Part shown: piece after piece, positions 1 through 8,077 of the stretch
How the letters are laid out: each line of letters begins with the position of its first letter
How positions within the stretch are numbered: the stretch's first letter is position 1
Assembly: GCA_947374535.1 (NCBI GenBank)
Contig: CANCCJ010000115.1
Coordinates: 1 to 8,179, forward strand
Origin: Comamonadaceae bacterium
GTDB lineage: Bacteria > Pseudomonadota > Gammaproteobacteria > Burkholderiales > Burkholderiaceae
Direction of reading: 5' to 3'
DNA: 8,179 bases
The notes under the pieces: generated by a model
Database searches by the model: none
Told to the model about the DNA's origin: nothing
What the model saw: only the letters and a program-made list of their open reading frames with translations
Program-made: the position numbers and the translations under genes

Positions 1-1483
1 ACACACCGTCTTCGGTGAAATAGGGGTCAGTGGTATTGATGACGTAGTACTGGTTGAATTTGCTGGTGCTCATTTGCAAGCCCAGGTTGTGCCCTGACCC
101 AAACACGTTGTCTTGTTGAATACCAAAAGACAAGGTGACTTTTTCCGCACTTGAAAAACCAGCCCCCAAAGTCAGCATACCCGTGGGCTTCTCAACCACG
201 TTCACATTCAAATCCACTTGGTCTTGAGACGATGGCACTTCTTGTGTGTCGATCTCCACGTCTTTGAAATAACCCAAACGGTTCACACGGTCGCGTGACA
301 AACGAATTTTTTCACCGTCGTACCATGATGATTCAGTTTGACGAAACTCACGCCGCACGATTTGATCGCGTGTGCGGTTGTTGCCCACAATGTTGATGCG
401 ACGCACATACGCCCGACGCGCGGGGTCAGCCACCAACACCAACTTCACACGATTGGTGGCGCGGTCAATTTCAGGACGCACATCGGTACGTGCAAACGCG
501 AAACCGAAGTTACCAAAATACTCGTTGAACGCCTTGGTGGTTTTGGCCACATCATCCGCGTTGTAGGCTTGACCTGCTTTGATCTCAATGAGCGACTTGA
601 ACTCATCGTCTTTGCCGAGGTAGTAGCCTTCCATCGCGACTTCAGACACCACAAAACGATCGCCTTCCGTCACGTTGATGGTGATGCTGATGTCTTGCTT
701 ATTTGGCGAAATCGCCACTTGCGTGGAGTCAATTCTGAACTCCAAATAACCGCGTGCCAGATACCAAGCACGCAAAGTTTCCAAATCAGCATTGAGCTTG
801 GTACGCGAGTAACGGTCTGACTTGGTGTACCAGCTCAACCAATTGCCAGTGCCTTGGTCGAATTGGTCCAACAGCTTGGATTCATCAAACGCCTTGGCAC
901 CGACCACGCGCATTTCTTTGATTTTGGCCAAGTCACCCTCAACAACAGTGAACGACAAGTTCACCCGGTTGCGATCACTCGGGGTGATGGTGGTGATGAT
1001 TTCCGCGCCGTACAAACTTCGGTTGACGTACTGACGTTTCAACTCTTGTTCGGCGCGATCTGCCAGCGCTTTGTCGAATGGGCGGCCCTCAGCCAAACCG
1101 ATGTCTTTGAGTGCTTTTTTCAGCGTGTCTTTGTCAAACTCTTTGGTCCCAATAAATTCAACAGTCGCAATGTTGGGGCGCTCTTCGACGATCAGCACCA
1201 GCACATCGCCATTGACTTCAATGCGAACGTCTTTGAACAAACCTAAAGCAAACAAACTGCGAATCGCAGCGGCACCTTTTTCATCGGTGTAGTCGTCGCC
1301 CACGCGAAACGGAATGGAGGCAAACACCGTACCGGGTTCAACGCGCTGCAAACCCTCCACACGAATGTCACGCACGTTGAAAGGAGCAGCAGCCAAAGCA
1401 TTGAATGCCATCACCGTACCGGCAATGAATGCAGCGGTTTGGGCAAGTGTGGTGCGACGAAATTGAAAAATTTGCATATTCAT
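1..1483 (-). CDS. bamA: Outer membrane protein assembly factor BamA (partial, C-terminal barrel cut by window edge)
   Basis: BamA is the outer membrane core of the BAM complex, which folds and inserts beta-barrel proteins. The frame is open from an ATG at 1483 to the left edge, giving 494 residues of a protein usually near 760-800. A signal peptide is visible (arginines at 9-10, hydrophobic core about 12-30, likely cleavage in the ALAAA stretch at 29-33). Five POTRA domains follow at roughly 35-102, 103-183, 184-273, 274-352 and 356-431. Segments closely match E. coli BamA from memory: VEGLQRV (42-48), ERPNIA (101-106), DLETLRAWYLARGY (233-246), RIDSTQV (250-256), QQDNVFGSG (456-464) and DPYFTEDGV (486-494). 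The first barrel strands begin near 435, and the rest of the barrel lies outside the window. The gene starts 17 bases after the rseP stop. No convincing Shine-Dalgarno precedes it, so translation may depend on coupling to rseP. A second in-frame ATG at 1477 is an alternative start. Identity is very secure; the exact start is less so. Confidence 0.97.
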   Translation of the reverse strand, partial: MNMQIFQFRRTTLAQTAAFIAGTVMAFNALAAAPFNVRDIRVEGLQRVEPGTVFASIPFRVGDDYTDEKGAAAIRSLFALGLFKDVRIEVNGDVLVLIVEERPNIATVEFIGTKEFDKDTLKKALKDIGLAEGRPFDKALADRAEQELKRQYVNRSLYGAEIITTITPSDRNRVNLSFTVVEGDLAKIKEMRVVGAKAFDESKLLDQFDQGTGNWLSWYTKSDRYSRTKLNADLETLRAWYLARGYLEFRIDSTQVAISPNKQDISITINVTEGDRFVVSEVAMEGYYLGKDDEFKSLIEIKAGQAYNADDVAKTTKAFNEYFGNFGFAFARTDVRPEIDRATNRVKLVLVADPARRAYVRRINIVGNNRTRDQIVRREFRQTESSWYDGEKIRLSRDRVNRLGYFKDVEIDTQEVPSSQDQVDLNVNVVEKPTGMLTLGAGFSSAEKVTLSFGIQQDNVFGSGHNLGLQMSTSKFNQYYVINTTDPYFTEDGV

Positions 1484-1500
1484 GGGATGTATCGGGGGAC

Positions 1501-2874
1501 TTAAGGGAGCCAACCCAGGCGAACCACGTCGTTGAAAAGAGAGAAAGCCATGAGCATCACAAGAACCGCAAATCCCGCACGCTGCATGACATCAAGCCAT
1601 TGGGGCGAAGGGGGATGCCCTGTGCAGGCTTCGTAAAGATAATACAACAGGTGACCACCATCCAAGACCGGCAAAGGCAAGAGGTTAAACACGCCCAGAC
1701 TCACACTGAGTAAGGCGAGATAGCTCAAATACGCACCGAGTCCTAAGCTCGCAGAACGACCCGCATAGTCGGCCATGGTCAAAGGACCACTCAGAGTATC
1801 GAGTGAGGCATGGCCAGTGAGTAAACGTCCCAACATATCGAAGGTCATTGCCATGACAGCCCATGTCTTGGCGAACGCTTTTGAAACACCATCGAGCAAA
1901 CCCGACTGCACCCACACTTGGCTAGGCGCCTCACCCACTTGGGCACCGATCAGTCCCATGTGTTGCGAGCCTTCAGTGATCTGCACAGGCGTGACAATCA
2001 CCTCCAGAACCTGACCCGCACGTGAAATTTCCCAGACTTGGGGTTGTGGCACATGATGCTGACCACTGAGTCGGACCATGGCTCGCAAAGCGGCGGCATC
2101 AGCCACGAGTCGGCCATCCATGCGCAGCACTTCGTCTCCGCGCAATAAACCCGCGATTTGGGCAGGACGCCCGGGCTGAAGATCGCCTAAGACAGCCCGA
2201 CTCCAAGCGGCTGTGAAGCCTCGGCCTCGCCACGTATCGTCATCTTTTTCTGATGTCTCTGACTCTGCCATCGCAGGCAGGCTCAAGATTCGCGTGCTTT
2301 GTTTACCTTGAGGTTGAACCTCCAAAAACACCGCCGATGAGCCTTGCTGCAACAACCACCAACGCAAGTCATCGAGAGAAGCCAGGTCTTGCAAAGACTC
2401 TGACGATGTCCCTGCACGCAAGACTGTGTCGCCGCTTCTTAAGCCCGCCGCATCAGCCAGAGAGCCGATCACCGGCGAGCCCAACGTGGCTTGGGTCTCA
2501 TACTGGCCGATCCAAAAGGTCGCGGCATACAAGCACACAGCCAGCAACAAATTAGCCAGCGGGCCTGCTGAAACAATAGCCGCCCTCGCCCACAAAGGCT
2601 GTCGGTTAAAAGCCATGGGTACGTCGCTGGGCGAAACATCGCCTTCGCGCTCATCCAGCATCTTCACGTAACCACCGAGGGGAATCAGGCGGATGGCAAA
2701 TTCTGTGTCTTGCCCCGCATGTGAGTTGCGAGATTTCCAACGCATCAAAGGTGCACCAAAGCCGATGGAAAACGTGAGCACTTTGACACCACACGCCACC
2801 GCCACACGGTAGTGCCCCCACTCGTGCACGGTGATCAAAACACCCAGCGCGAGCAAGAAAGCCAACAAGGTCAT
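1501..2874 (-). CDS. rseP: RIP metalloprotease RseP (site-2 protease, sigma-E pathway)
   Basis: RseP is an inner membrane zinc protease. In the E. coli envelope stress response it makes the second, intramembrane cut in the anti-sigma factor RseA after DegS, and it also clears signal peptide remnants. The 457-residue length is close to the E. coli protein. The zinc motif HEWGH is at 17-21 inside the first membrane segment (about 3-23); many homologues have HEFGH or HEYGH. A conserved IPLGGYVKMLDE stretch lies at 64-75. A second membrane segment is at about 97-120, two PDZ domains at about 125-205 and 222-312, and two more membrane segments at about 377-398 and 432-450. The third zinc ligand region reads NLLPLPVLDGGH (397-408), with Asp405 the expected ligand. 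All catalytic features are intact. The ATG overlaps the dxr stop (ATGA, 2874-2871) with no separate Shine-Dalgarno, which suggests translational coupling. Confidence 0.97.
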   Translation of the reverse strand: MTLLAFLLALGVLITVHEWGHYRVAVACGVKVLTFSIGFGAPLMRWKSRNSHAGQDTEFAIRLIPLGGYVKMLDEREGDVSPSDVPMAFNRQPLWARAAIVSAGPLANLLLAVCLYAATFWIGQYETQATLGSPVIGSLADAAGLRSGDTVLRAGTSSESLQDLASLDDLRWWLLQQGSSAVFLEVQPQGKQSTRILSLPAMAESETSEKDDDTWRGRGFTAAWSRAVLGDLQPGRPAQIAGLLRGDEVLRMDGRLVADAAALRAMVRLSGQHHVPQPQVWEISRAGQVLEVIVTPVQITEGSQHMGLIGAQVGEAPSQVWVQSGLLDGVSKAFAKTWAVMAMTFDMLGRLLTGHASLDTLSGPLTMADYAGRSASLGLGAYLSYLALLSVSLGVFNLLPLPVLDGGHLLYYLYEACTGHPPSPQWLDVMQRAGFAVLVMLMAFSLFNDVVRLGWLP

Positions 2875-4100
2875 GGCTTGGCCAAGCGACGAACCACGAG
2901 CTCAGCGGCTGCGCGGGCCTGTGTATCCAAGACCAACAGATCTTCCAAGTTGTGAGGCGTTGCGGGCGCTAAATCAGACAGGCAGCTTTGGTTGACGTGA
3001 TGAATTTGGTCAAAGCGAATGCGGCGCTCCAAAAAGGCTGCGACTGCAATCTCGTTGGCCGCATTCAGCACGGCGGTGGTGCCGCGTGGGCCACGCAAAG
3101 CTTCCCAAGCCAAGTGAATACCGGCAAATCGCTCTGGATGACCATGGTCATCCAAGGCTTCAAACGTCATCGCTGACAAGGCGTGAAAGTCCAGCGCTTG
3201 CGCGCCTGATTCCATGCGCTCAGGCCAGCTCAAACCATAGGCGATGGGCACCCGCATGTCAGGCGTACCGAGTTGCGCCACCACCGACTTGTCGCGGTAC
3301 TGGACCATCGAATGGATGATGCTTTGCGGATGAATCACCACCTCTAAGCGCTCGGGCGGCAGACCGAACAAATAACGCGCCTCAATCACTTCCAGCGCTT
3401 TGTTCATCATCGTGGCCGAGTCCACCGAAATCTTGCGGCCCATCACCCAGTTGGGGTGTGCGCAAGCCTGCTCGGGCGTGACGTCTTTTAGCGTGGCGAT
3501 GTCACGGGTGCGAAACGGTCCACCTGATGCGGTAAGAATGATTTTCTCGACACGGGTGTCCCATGTGGTGGCATCTTCTGGCAGGGATTGAAAAATGGCT
3601 GAGTGCTCGCTGTCGATGGGCAGCAGCGTTGCGCCACCTTGTTTGACCGCATCCAAGAACACTTCAGCGCCAACGACCAAGGCTTCTTTGTTGGCCAACA
3701 GCAAGCGCTTGCCACTTCGTGCAGCCGCCAAGCAAGGCGACAAACCAGCAGCGCCCACAATCGCGGCCATCACAGCATCCACATCGGGATGGGCAGCAAC
3801 CACATCTAAAGCCGCCGCACCACTGAGCACTTCAGTGGCCAAACCCTCTGCTTGAATTTTGTCTTTGAGTTGCGCTGCCGCTTGTGCATGCACCATCACA
3901 GCGAAACGCGGTTTGAACTGTGCACATTGGCGCAGCATCAAGTCAACTTGTGTCGCACCTGTGAGTGCGAAAACTTGAAAACGTGCAGGGTGACGTGCCA
4001 TCACTTCGAGGGTGTTGGTGCCAATGGACCCCGTCGAGCCCAGCACTGTGATGCGTTGTGGCTTCACGTCTAGGTGAACACCTGTGTGTATGTTTGTCAC
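2871..4100 (-). CDS. dxr: 1-deoxy-D-xylulose 5-phosphate reductoisomerase
   Basis: Dxr (IspC) converts 1-deoxy-D-xylulose 5-phosphate and NADPH to 2-C-methyl-D-erythritol 4-phosphate, the committed step of the cytoplasmic MEP isoprenoid pathway and the target of fosmidomycin. The NADPH-binding motif GSTGSIG is at 21-27. LLLANKEALV is at 133-142, and the metal-binding acidic residues are Asp163 and Glu165 in PIDSEH plus Glu237 in SATMMNKALE. ASGGPF (191-196) and the flexible active-site loop HPNWVMG (215-221) are present. All key residues look intact. The 409-residue form starts at a GTG overlapping the cdsA stop (GTGA, 4100-4097). A later GTG at 4067 would give 398 residues, the E. coli length, with the N terminus much closer to the nucleotide motif. 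Neither start has a good Shine-Dalgarno, so the start is uncertain by 11 codons. The gene is sandwiched between two 4-base overlaps. Confidence 0.97.
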   Translation of the reverse strand: MTNIHTGVHLDVKPQRITVLGSTGSIGTNTLEVMARHPARFQVFALTGATQVDLMLRQCAQFKPRFAVMVHAQAAAQLKDKIQAEGLATEVLSGAAALDVVAAHPDVDAVMAAIVGAAGLSPCLAAARSGKRLLLANKEALVVGAEVFLDAVKQGGATLLPIDSEHSAIFQSLPEDATTWDTRVEKIILTASGGPFRTRDIATLKDVTPEQACAHPNWVMGRKISVDSATMMNKALEVIEARYLFGLPPERLEVVIHPQSIIHSMVQYRDKSVVAQLGTPDMRVPIAYGLSWPERMESGAQALDFHALSAMTFEALDDHGHPERFAGIHLAWEALRGPRGTTAVLNAANEIAVAAFLERRIRFDQIHHVNQSCLSDLAPATPHNLEDLLVLDTQARAAAELVVRRLAKP

Positions 4101-4933
4101 ACCGATTGCGCCAACATCATCGCCAAAGGCAAGGCTGGCAACAAAGCGTCCACACGGTCCAGCACACCGCCATGACCTGGCAACAACTGGCTGCTGTCTT
4201 TCATCCCGGCGCTGCGCTTGACCAAGGACTCGACCAAATCACCGGCCACGCTCATCATGGTCAAAAACAAGACAGCCAAGACCAAGAAGGGCCAACCACG
4301 TGTTTGCAAACGGGTGTACAGACTGGCGCTGTCCACTGCGTATTGCGTATCCACCCAAATCCAAACGCAGGCCATGAGCAACACGCCCACCATGCCGCCC
4401 CACACGCCTTCCCAGCTTTTACCGGGGCTGATGGCAGGGGCCAATTTGCGGCGACCAAAAGCACGGCCTGAAAAGTAGGCGGTAATGTCAGCCATCCACA
4501 CCAACAGCAATATAGAGAGCAAGAAGTTAACGCCCATGACCTTGGCCTGGTACATCGCTACCCAGGCCAGCCACAACGCCAACACGCCGACCACCAAACG
4601 CACCCAACGCGATATCGTGGCCCAACGCGCAACACCGTGACGAAGCAACCACGCCGCCACCAGCACCCAAGCGGCACCCGTGATGGTCCAAATATTGGCG
4701 GGTGCGTCATAGGCCCAACGTGCGGACCATGCGTACAAGCACAGCATCACACATAGCCCAGCCACGCGCAAAGAACCGCGCATGGCAAAGCCGTTCAAAC
4801 GCCCCCACTCCCATGCGCCTGCGGCGATGAGTACGAGCGTGAGCCCCGCCAATGGCTCTGCTGAACTAGCCAACAAAGCTGGCAGCAATAGCGCCAACAA
4901 AACCAGCGCAGTGATGACGCGTTGCTTGAGCAT
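4097..4933 (-). CDS. cdsA: Phosphatidate cytidylyltransferase (CDP-diglyceride synthase)
   Basis: CdsA condenses phosphatidic acid and CTP into CDP-diacylglycerol at the inner membrane, the branch point for phosphatidylethanolamine and phosphatidylglycerol synthesis. The 278-residue protein is strongly hydrophobic, with membrane segments judged by eye at about 8-22, 29-40, 55-70, 83-97, 111-128, 135-150, 178-194 and 213-230. The family signature is complete near the C terminus at 236-262: SLVKR, KDSSQLLPGHGG, then VLDRVD. A second conserved stretch at 147-176 includes MADITAYFSGRAFGRRKL and PGKSWEG. The ATG lies five bases after the frr stop; the only Shine-Dalgarno-like bases are a weak GGCGG inside the end of frr. 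The usual upstream neighbour uppS is missing. The stop codon overlaps the dxr GTG. Confidence 0.96.
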   Translation of the reverse strand: MLKQRVITALVLLALLLPALLASSAEPLAGLTLVLIAAGAWEWGRLNGFAMRGSLRVAGLCVMLCLYAWSARWAYDAPANIWTITGAAWVLVAAWLLRHGVARWATISRWVRLVVGVLALWLAWVAMYQAKVMGVNFLLSILLLVWMADITAYFSGRAFGRRKLAPAISPGKSWEGVWGGMVGVLLMACVWIWVDTQYAVDSASLYTRLQTRGWPFLVLAVLFLTMMSVAGDLVESLVKRSAGMKDSSQLLPGHGGVLDRVDALLPALPLAMMLAQSV

Positions 4934-4938
4934 CTGGC

Positions 4939-5499
4939 TTAGACCGCCATGATTTCGTGTTCTTTGCTGGCGATGAGCTTGTCAATCTCAGAAATGTGAC
5001 TATCGGTCATTTTTTGGGTGTCGGCTTCTGCACGCTTTTGGTCATCTTCAGAAGCGAGTTTGTCTTTTACCAATTTCTTGACCGATTCGTTCGCGTCGCG
5101 ACGCAAGTTACGCACAGCTACCTTGGCGTTCTCGCCTTCAGTACGAACCACTTTGGTCAACTCTTTGCGACGCTCTTCCGACATGGGAGGCATGGGAACG
5201 CGGATCAACTCGCCCATGGACGATGGGTTCAAGCCCAAATCGCTGTCGCGAATGGCTTTTTCAATTTTGGCGCCCATGGGCTTTTCCCAAGGCTGAACGC
5301 TCAAGGTACGCGCATCCAACAAAGACACGTTGGCCACTTGACTGATCGGCACCATGGAGCCGTAGTAATCAACTTGAACGGTGTCTAACAATGCAGGGCT
5401 GGGACGGCCTGTGCGAATTTTGGTCAAGCTGTGGCTGAAGGCCGCAATGGATTGGCCCATTTTGGTTTCGGTGGTTTTTTTGATGTCAGCGATGGTCAT
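4939..5499 (-). CDS. frr: Ribosome recycling factor
   Basis: RRF works with EF-G to split the post-termination ribosome so its subunits can be reused; it is essential and cytoplasmic. The 186-residue length matches the usual 185. The N-terminal helix contains [15 protein letters not shown] (25-39), which includes the near-invariant R-G/T-R-x-x-P-x-L pattern. The middle beta domain carries [17 protein letters not shown] (43-59) and LSVQPWEK (66-73). The helical C-terminal part has [11 protein letters not shown] (105-115) and the charged KKLVKDK and [10 protein letters not shown] segments, giving the three-helix bundle plus hinge domain of the family. The start is an ATG preceded by AGGAG at 5510-5506 with a 6-base spacer, a strong ribosome binding site. 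It lies 48 bases after the pyrH stop with no terminator between, so co-transcription with pyrH is likely. Confidence 0.98.
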   Translation of the reverse strand: MTIADIKKTTETKMGQSIAAFSHSLTKIRTGRPSPALLDTVQVDYYGSMVPISQVANVSLLDARTLSVQPWEKPMGAKIEKAIRDSDLGLNPSSMGELIRVPMPPMSEERRKELTKVVRTEGENAKVAVRNLRRDANESVKKLVKDKLASEDDQKRAEADTQKMTDSHISEIDKLIASKEHEIMAV

Positions 5500-5547
5500 G
5501 TTGTGCTCCTGAGGCAGCGCAGTGTGAGATTCGAAAAACTGGGGAGA

Positions 5548-6270
5548 TTAAGCGTGCACCAAAGTGCCTTCGTCTTCGCCCATGACGACGCGCTTGAGCG
5601 CGCCGTTCTTGAAAATAGAGAACACCTTGATTGGCAATTTTTGGTCACGACACAAAGCGAAGGCCGTTGCGTCCATGATGCCGAGGTTTTGGCCAATGGC
5701 TTGGTCAAAACTAATTTGGCTGTAACGCGTGGCGTCGGGGTCTTTCTTGGGATCAGCCGAGTAAACGCCATCCACCTTAGTGGCCTTGAGCACCATCTCA
5801 GCACCGATTTCTGCGCCACGCAAAGCAGCAGCCGTATCGGTCGTGAAGAAAGGGTTGCCAGTACCGGCCGCAAACACCACCACTTTGCCCTCTTCGAGGT
5901 ATTGCAAAGCTTTGGGACGTACATACGGCTCAACCACTTGGTCAATCGCGATGGCAGACATGACGCGTGCGGTCAAGCCTGCTTTGTTCATCGCATCAGC
6001 CAAAGCCAATGAGTTCATGACCGTGGCCAACATGCCCATGTAGTCGGCGGTCGCGCGATCCATACCAACGGAGCCACCCGCGACACCGCGGAAAATGTTG
6101 CCACCACCAATCACGATGGCCACCTCAACGCCAAGGTTGATCACCTCAGCCACCTCGTCCACGATGCGAACAATCGTGGCGCGGTTGATACCGAATGCGT
6201 CGTCGCCCATCAAGGCCTCTCCTGACAGCTTGAGCAAAATACGCTTGTAGGCTGGCTTGGGTGAGGTCAT
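5548..6270 (-). CDS. pyrH: Uridylate kinase (UMP kinase)
   Basis: PyrH phosphorylates UMP to UDP with ATP, feeding UTP and CTP pools and UDP-sugar precursors for the cell wall. Bacterial enzymes belong to the amino acid kinase fold, are hexameric, and in studied cases are activated by GTP and inhibited by UTP. The 240 residues match the family length. Visible motifs in order are the phosphate-binding [12 protein letters not shown] (9-20), GGGNIFRG (55-62), [16 protein letters not shown] (71-86) in the UMP-binding region, [13 protein letters not shown] (136-148) and [14 protein letters not shown] (161-174) in the nucleotide-binding half. The start is an ATG with AAGGAG upstream and 7 bases of spacing (AGGAG at 6282-6278). 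It follows tsf by 75 bases, across an intrinsic terminator, so expression needs either read-through or a promoter I could not identify. Confidence 0.98.
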   Translation of the reverse strand: MTSPKPAYKRILLKLSGEALMGDDAFGINRATIVRIVDEVAEVINLGVEVAIVIGGGNIFRGVAGGSVGMDRATADYMGMLATVMNSLALADAMNKAGLTARVMSAIAIDQVVEPYVRPKALQYLEEGKVVVFAAGTGNPFFTTDTAAALRGAEIGAEMVLKATKVDGVYSADPKKDPDATRYSQISFDQAIGQNLGIMDATAFALCRDQKLPIKVFSIFKNGALKRVVMGEDEGTLVHA

Positions 6271-6345
6271 GAAAAGGCTCCTTGATGTGTGCTGTTGAGT
6301 TTGTGTACGGGGATATCAAAAGGGGAGCCGAAGCCCCCCTGAGTT
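6271..6345 (-). other. tsf-pyrH intergenic region
   Basis: This 75-base gap contains the terminator hairpin next to tsf and the pyrH Shine-Dalgarno next to pyrH. The roughly 30 bases between them show a TTGATA hexamer but no acceptable -10 box at 16-18 bases, so I do not call a promoter. Confidence 0.6.
6318..6339 (-). terminator. Rho-independent terminator after tsf
   Basis: Read on the minus strand, GGGGGGC pairs with GCTCCCC across a TTCG tetraloop (stem arms 6339-6333 and 6328-6322). This is a seven-pair stem with one G-T wobble, closed by the very stable C(UUCG)G loop and followed by TTTT (6321-6318). It begins 6 bases after the tsf stop codon. Its position suggests that rpsB-tsf forms a transcription unit separable from pyrH and the genes beyond. 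The short T tract leaves room for partial read-through. Confidence 0.88.
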
Positions 6346-7239
6346 TTAAGCAGCTTGCTTGGCAGCAGCAACTTGAGCAGCCACTTCGGCCGCAAAGTCG
6401 TCAACCTTCTTCTCAATGCCTTCGCCCACCACGTACAGGGTGAAAGAAGCCACGTTGGTGTTGGTTGCCTTGAGCATTTGCTCAACGGTTTGCTTGTCGT
6501 TCTTGACGAAGGTTTGGTTGAACAAAGACACTTCTTTGAGGTACTTCTGCACAGAACCTTCAACCATCTTGGTGGCGATGTCAGCAGGCTTGCCAGACTC
6601 AGCCGCTTTGGCTGCAGCGACTGAACGCTCTTTTTCGATCAAGTCAGCAGGCACGTCAGCGCTAGTCAAAGCCACTGGCTTCATGGCGGCCACATGCATG
6701 GCCACGTCTTTGGCCGCTGTTTCGTCGCCGTCGAACTCGACCAAGACGCCAATGCGTGTGCCGTGCAAGTAAGCAGCCAACTTGTGTGCGCCTTCGAAAC
6801 GCTTGAAGCGGCGGAAGCTCATGTTTTCGCCGATCTTGCCAATCAAACCTTTACGCACGTCTTCGAGCGTAGGACCGAAACCGTCTTGCTCGTAAGCCAA
6901 AGCACCCATGGCTTCAACAGAAGCGGGGTTGTGCTTAGCCACCAACTCAGCAGCGGCTTGGGCCAAAGCCAAGAAACTGTCGTTTTTGGTCACGAAGTCA
7001 GTTTCGCAATTCACTTCCAACAAAGCGCCGGTGTTGCCAGAGATGAAGCTGGTCACAACGCCTTCGGCCGTCACGCGGCTAGAAGCCTTGCCAGCTTTGC
7101 TACCGAGCTTGACGCGCAGCAATTCTTCTGCTTTGGCCATGTCGCCTTCAGCCTCAGTCAAAGCTTTTTTGCACTCCATCATGGGAGCATCAGTTTTTGC
7201 GCGCAGTTCAGCGACCATGCTTGCGGTAATTGCAGCCAT
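6346..7239 (-). CDS. tsf: Translation elongation factor Ts
   Basis: EF-Ts is the guanine nucleotide exchange factor for EF-Tu, removing GDP so that EF-Tu can reload GTP and aminoacyl-tRNA. The 297 residues fit the family (E. coli 283). The N-terminal UBA-like domain contains [16 protein letters not shown] (12-27), the first family signature. [11 protein letters not shown] (75-85) holds the second, including the TDFV residues (80-83) that act on the EF-Tu magnesium site. Two core subdomains follow through about residue 270. The tail is rich in alanine and lysine ([15 protein letters not shown], 283-297). The ATG has GGAG at 7250-7247, 7 bases upstream. It lies 83 bases downstream of rpsB across a stem-loop and is followed immediately by an intrinsic terminator. 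The rpsB-tsf pairing is near universal in bacteria. Confidence 0.98.
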   Translation of the reverse strand: MAAITASMVAELRAKTDAPMMECKKALTEAEGDMAKAEELLRVKLGSKAGKASSRVTAEGVVTSFISGNTGALLEVNCETDFVTKNDSFLALAQAAAELVAKHNPASVEAMGALAYEQDGFGPTLEDVRKGLIGKIGENMSFRRFKRFEGAHKLAAYLHGTRIGVLVEFDGDETAAKDVAMHVAAMKPVALTSADVPADLIEKERSVAAAKAAESGKPADIATKMVEGSVQKYLKEVSLFNQTFVKNDKQTVEQMLKATNTNVASFTLYVVGEGIEKKVDDFAAEVAAQVAAAKQAA

Positions 7240-7279
7240 TTAATTTCTCCGTAATCTATTCAAAACAATTTAGGTGTGA

Positions 7280-7304
7280 AAAAGGGGCCACACAAGCCCC
7301 TTTT
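7280..7304 (-). terminator. Stem-loop terminator or attenuator between rpsB and tsf
   Basis: On the minus strand AAAAGGGGC pairs with GCCCCTTTT (arms 7304-7296 and 7288-7280) around the 7-base loop TTGTGTG, a perfect nine-pair stem whose 3' side runs into five T residues. It lies about 18 bases after the rpsB stop. Because A and T tracts flank the G-C core symmetrically, it could act on either strand. tsf has no convincing promoter of its own in the gap, so partial termination lowering EF-Ts relative to S2 is the most natural role; that role is inferred. Confidence 0.75.
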
Positions 7305-7322
7305 CAAGCTTGGGTCGCGTGA

Positions 7323-8063
7323 TTAACCAGCGACTTCAACGAACTCTTCGCCGCCTTCGGTCACAGCCTTGACCAAGTCGTTAGCCGCATTTGCACGGCC
7401 TTCGAGGATCGCGTCAGCGATACCGCGAGCGTACAAAGTCACAGCTTTAGACGAGTCGTCGTTACCTGGGATGATGTAGTCGATGCCTTCGGGTGAGTGA
7501 TTGGAGTCCACCACGCCGATCAATGGAATACCCAGTTTCTTGGCTTCAGCGATGGCAATCTTGTGGTAACCCACGTCGATCACGAAAATCGCGTCAGGCA
7601 ACACAGCCATATCTTGGATGCCGCCGATGTCTTTCTCAAGCTTTTCCATTTCGCGCTTGAACATCAGTTGCTCTTTTTTCGACAAAGCGTCCAAGCCGGC
7701 TTCTTGCTGGATTTTCATGTCTTTCAAACGCTTGATCGATGTCTTGACCGTTTTGAAGTTGGTCAACATGCCGCCCAACCAACGTTGGTCAACGTAAGGC
7801 ACGCCAGCGCGTTGCGCTTCAGCAGCCACGATTTCGCGGGATTGACGTTTTGTACCGACCATCAACACGGTGCCACGGTTGGCAGACAACTGCTTCACGA
7901 ACTTGGCAGCGTCTTGGAACATCGGCAACGATTTTTCCAAGTTGATGATGTGAATTTTGTTGCGGTGACCGAAGATGAACGGGGCCATCTTGGGGTTCCA
8001 GAAGCGAGTTTGGTGACCAAAGTGGACGCCGGCTTCCAGCATTTCGCGCATAGTGACTGACAT
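7323..8063 (-). CDS. rpsB: 30S ribosomal protein S2
   Basis: S2 is a primary component of the 30S subunit head-body junction and is needed for S1 to join the ribosome. The 246-residue product starts [20 protein letters not shown] and shows [20 protein letters not shown] (20-39), NLEKSLPMF (41-49), [10 protein letters not shown] (70-79), [12 protein letters not shown] (94-105), the coiled-coil-like charged helix region around 108-148, and the C-terminal signature [20 protein letters not shown] (184-203). These match the family throughout. The frame stays open upstream to an ATG at 8120, but the start at 8063 is preferred: it has GGAG 7 bases upstream, it aligns with other S2 N termini, and the upstream codons fall in a structured leader. 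It is the first gene of the cluster in this window, with its terminator-like hairpin and tsf downstream. Confidence 0.98.
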   Translation of the reverse strand: MSVTMREMLEAGVHFGHQTRFWNPKMAPFIFGHRNKIHIINLEKSLPMFQDAAKFVKQLSANRGTVLMVGTKRQSREIVAAEAQRAGVPYVDQRWLGGMLTNFKTVKTSIKRLKDMKIQQEAGLDALSKKEQLMFKREMEKLEKDIGGIQDMAVLPDAIFVIDVGYHKIAIAEAKKLGIPLIGVVDSNHSPEGIDYIIPGNDDSSKAVTLYARGIADAILEGRANAANDLVKAVTEGGEEFVEVAG

Positions 8064-8070
8064 AGAGATA

Positions 8071-8074
8071 CTCC
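8071..8074 (-). promoter_or_regulatory. rpsB Shine-Dalgarno sequence
   Basis: GGAG on the minus strand sits 7 bases before the ATG at 8063 and fixes the S2 start there rather than at the in-frame ATG at 8120. Confidence 0.85.
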
Positions 8075-8077
8075 AAA

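Noticed and set aside
338..1246. Open frames on the plus strand across 338-820 and 854-1246
   Set aside because: They lie opposite the uninterrupted bamA frame, which accounts for the whole segment with strong family similarity.
5431..6012. 193-codon open frame on the plus strand opposite frr and pyrH
   Set aside because: It overlaps two certain genes and their intergenic gap, and the product has no family-like pattern.
6290..6322. Possible pyrH promoter using TTGATA after the terminator
   Set aside because: No sequence resembling a -10 box occurs at an acceptable distance.
7240..7280. Possible tsf promoter: TTCACA, 16 bases, TAGATT
   Set aside because: The implied transcription start would fall at or inside the tsf Shine-Dalgarno, leaving no usable leader; the match is probably chance in AT-rich sequence.
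7497..8060. 187-codon open frame on the plus strand opposite rpsB
   Set aside because: It is antisense to a certain ribosomal protein gene, shows no recognisable domain, and its histidine- and phenylalanine-rich composition is typical of a reverse-strand shadow.
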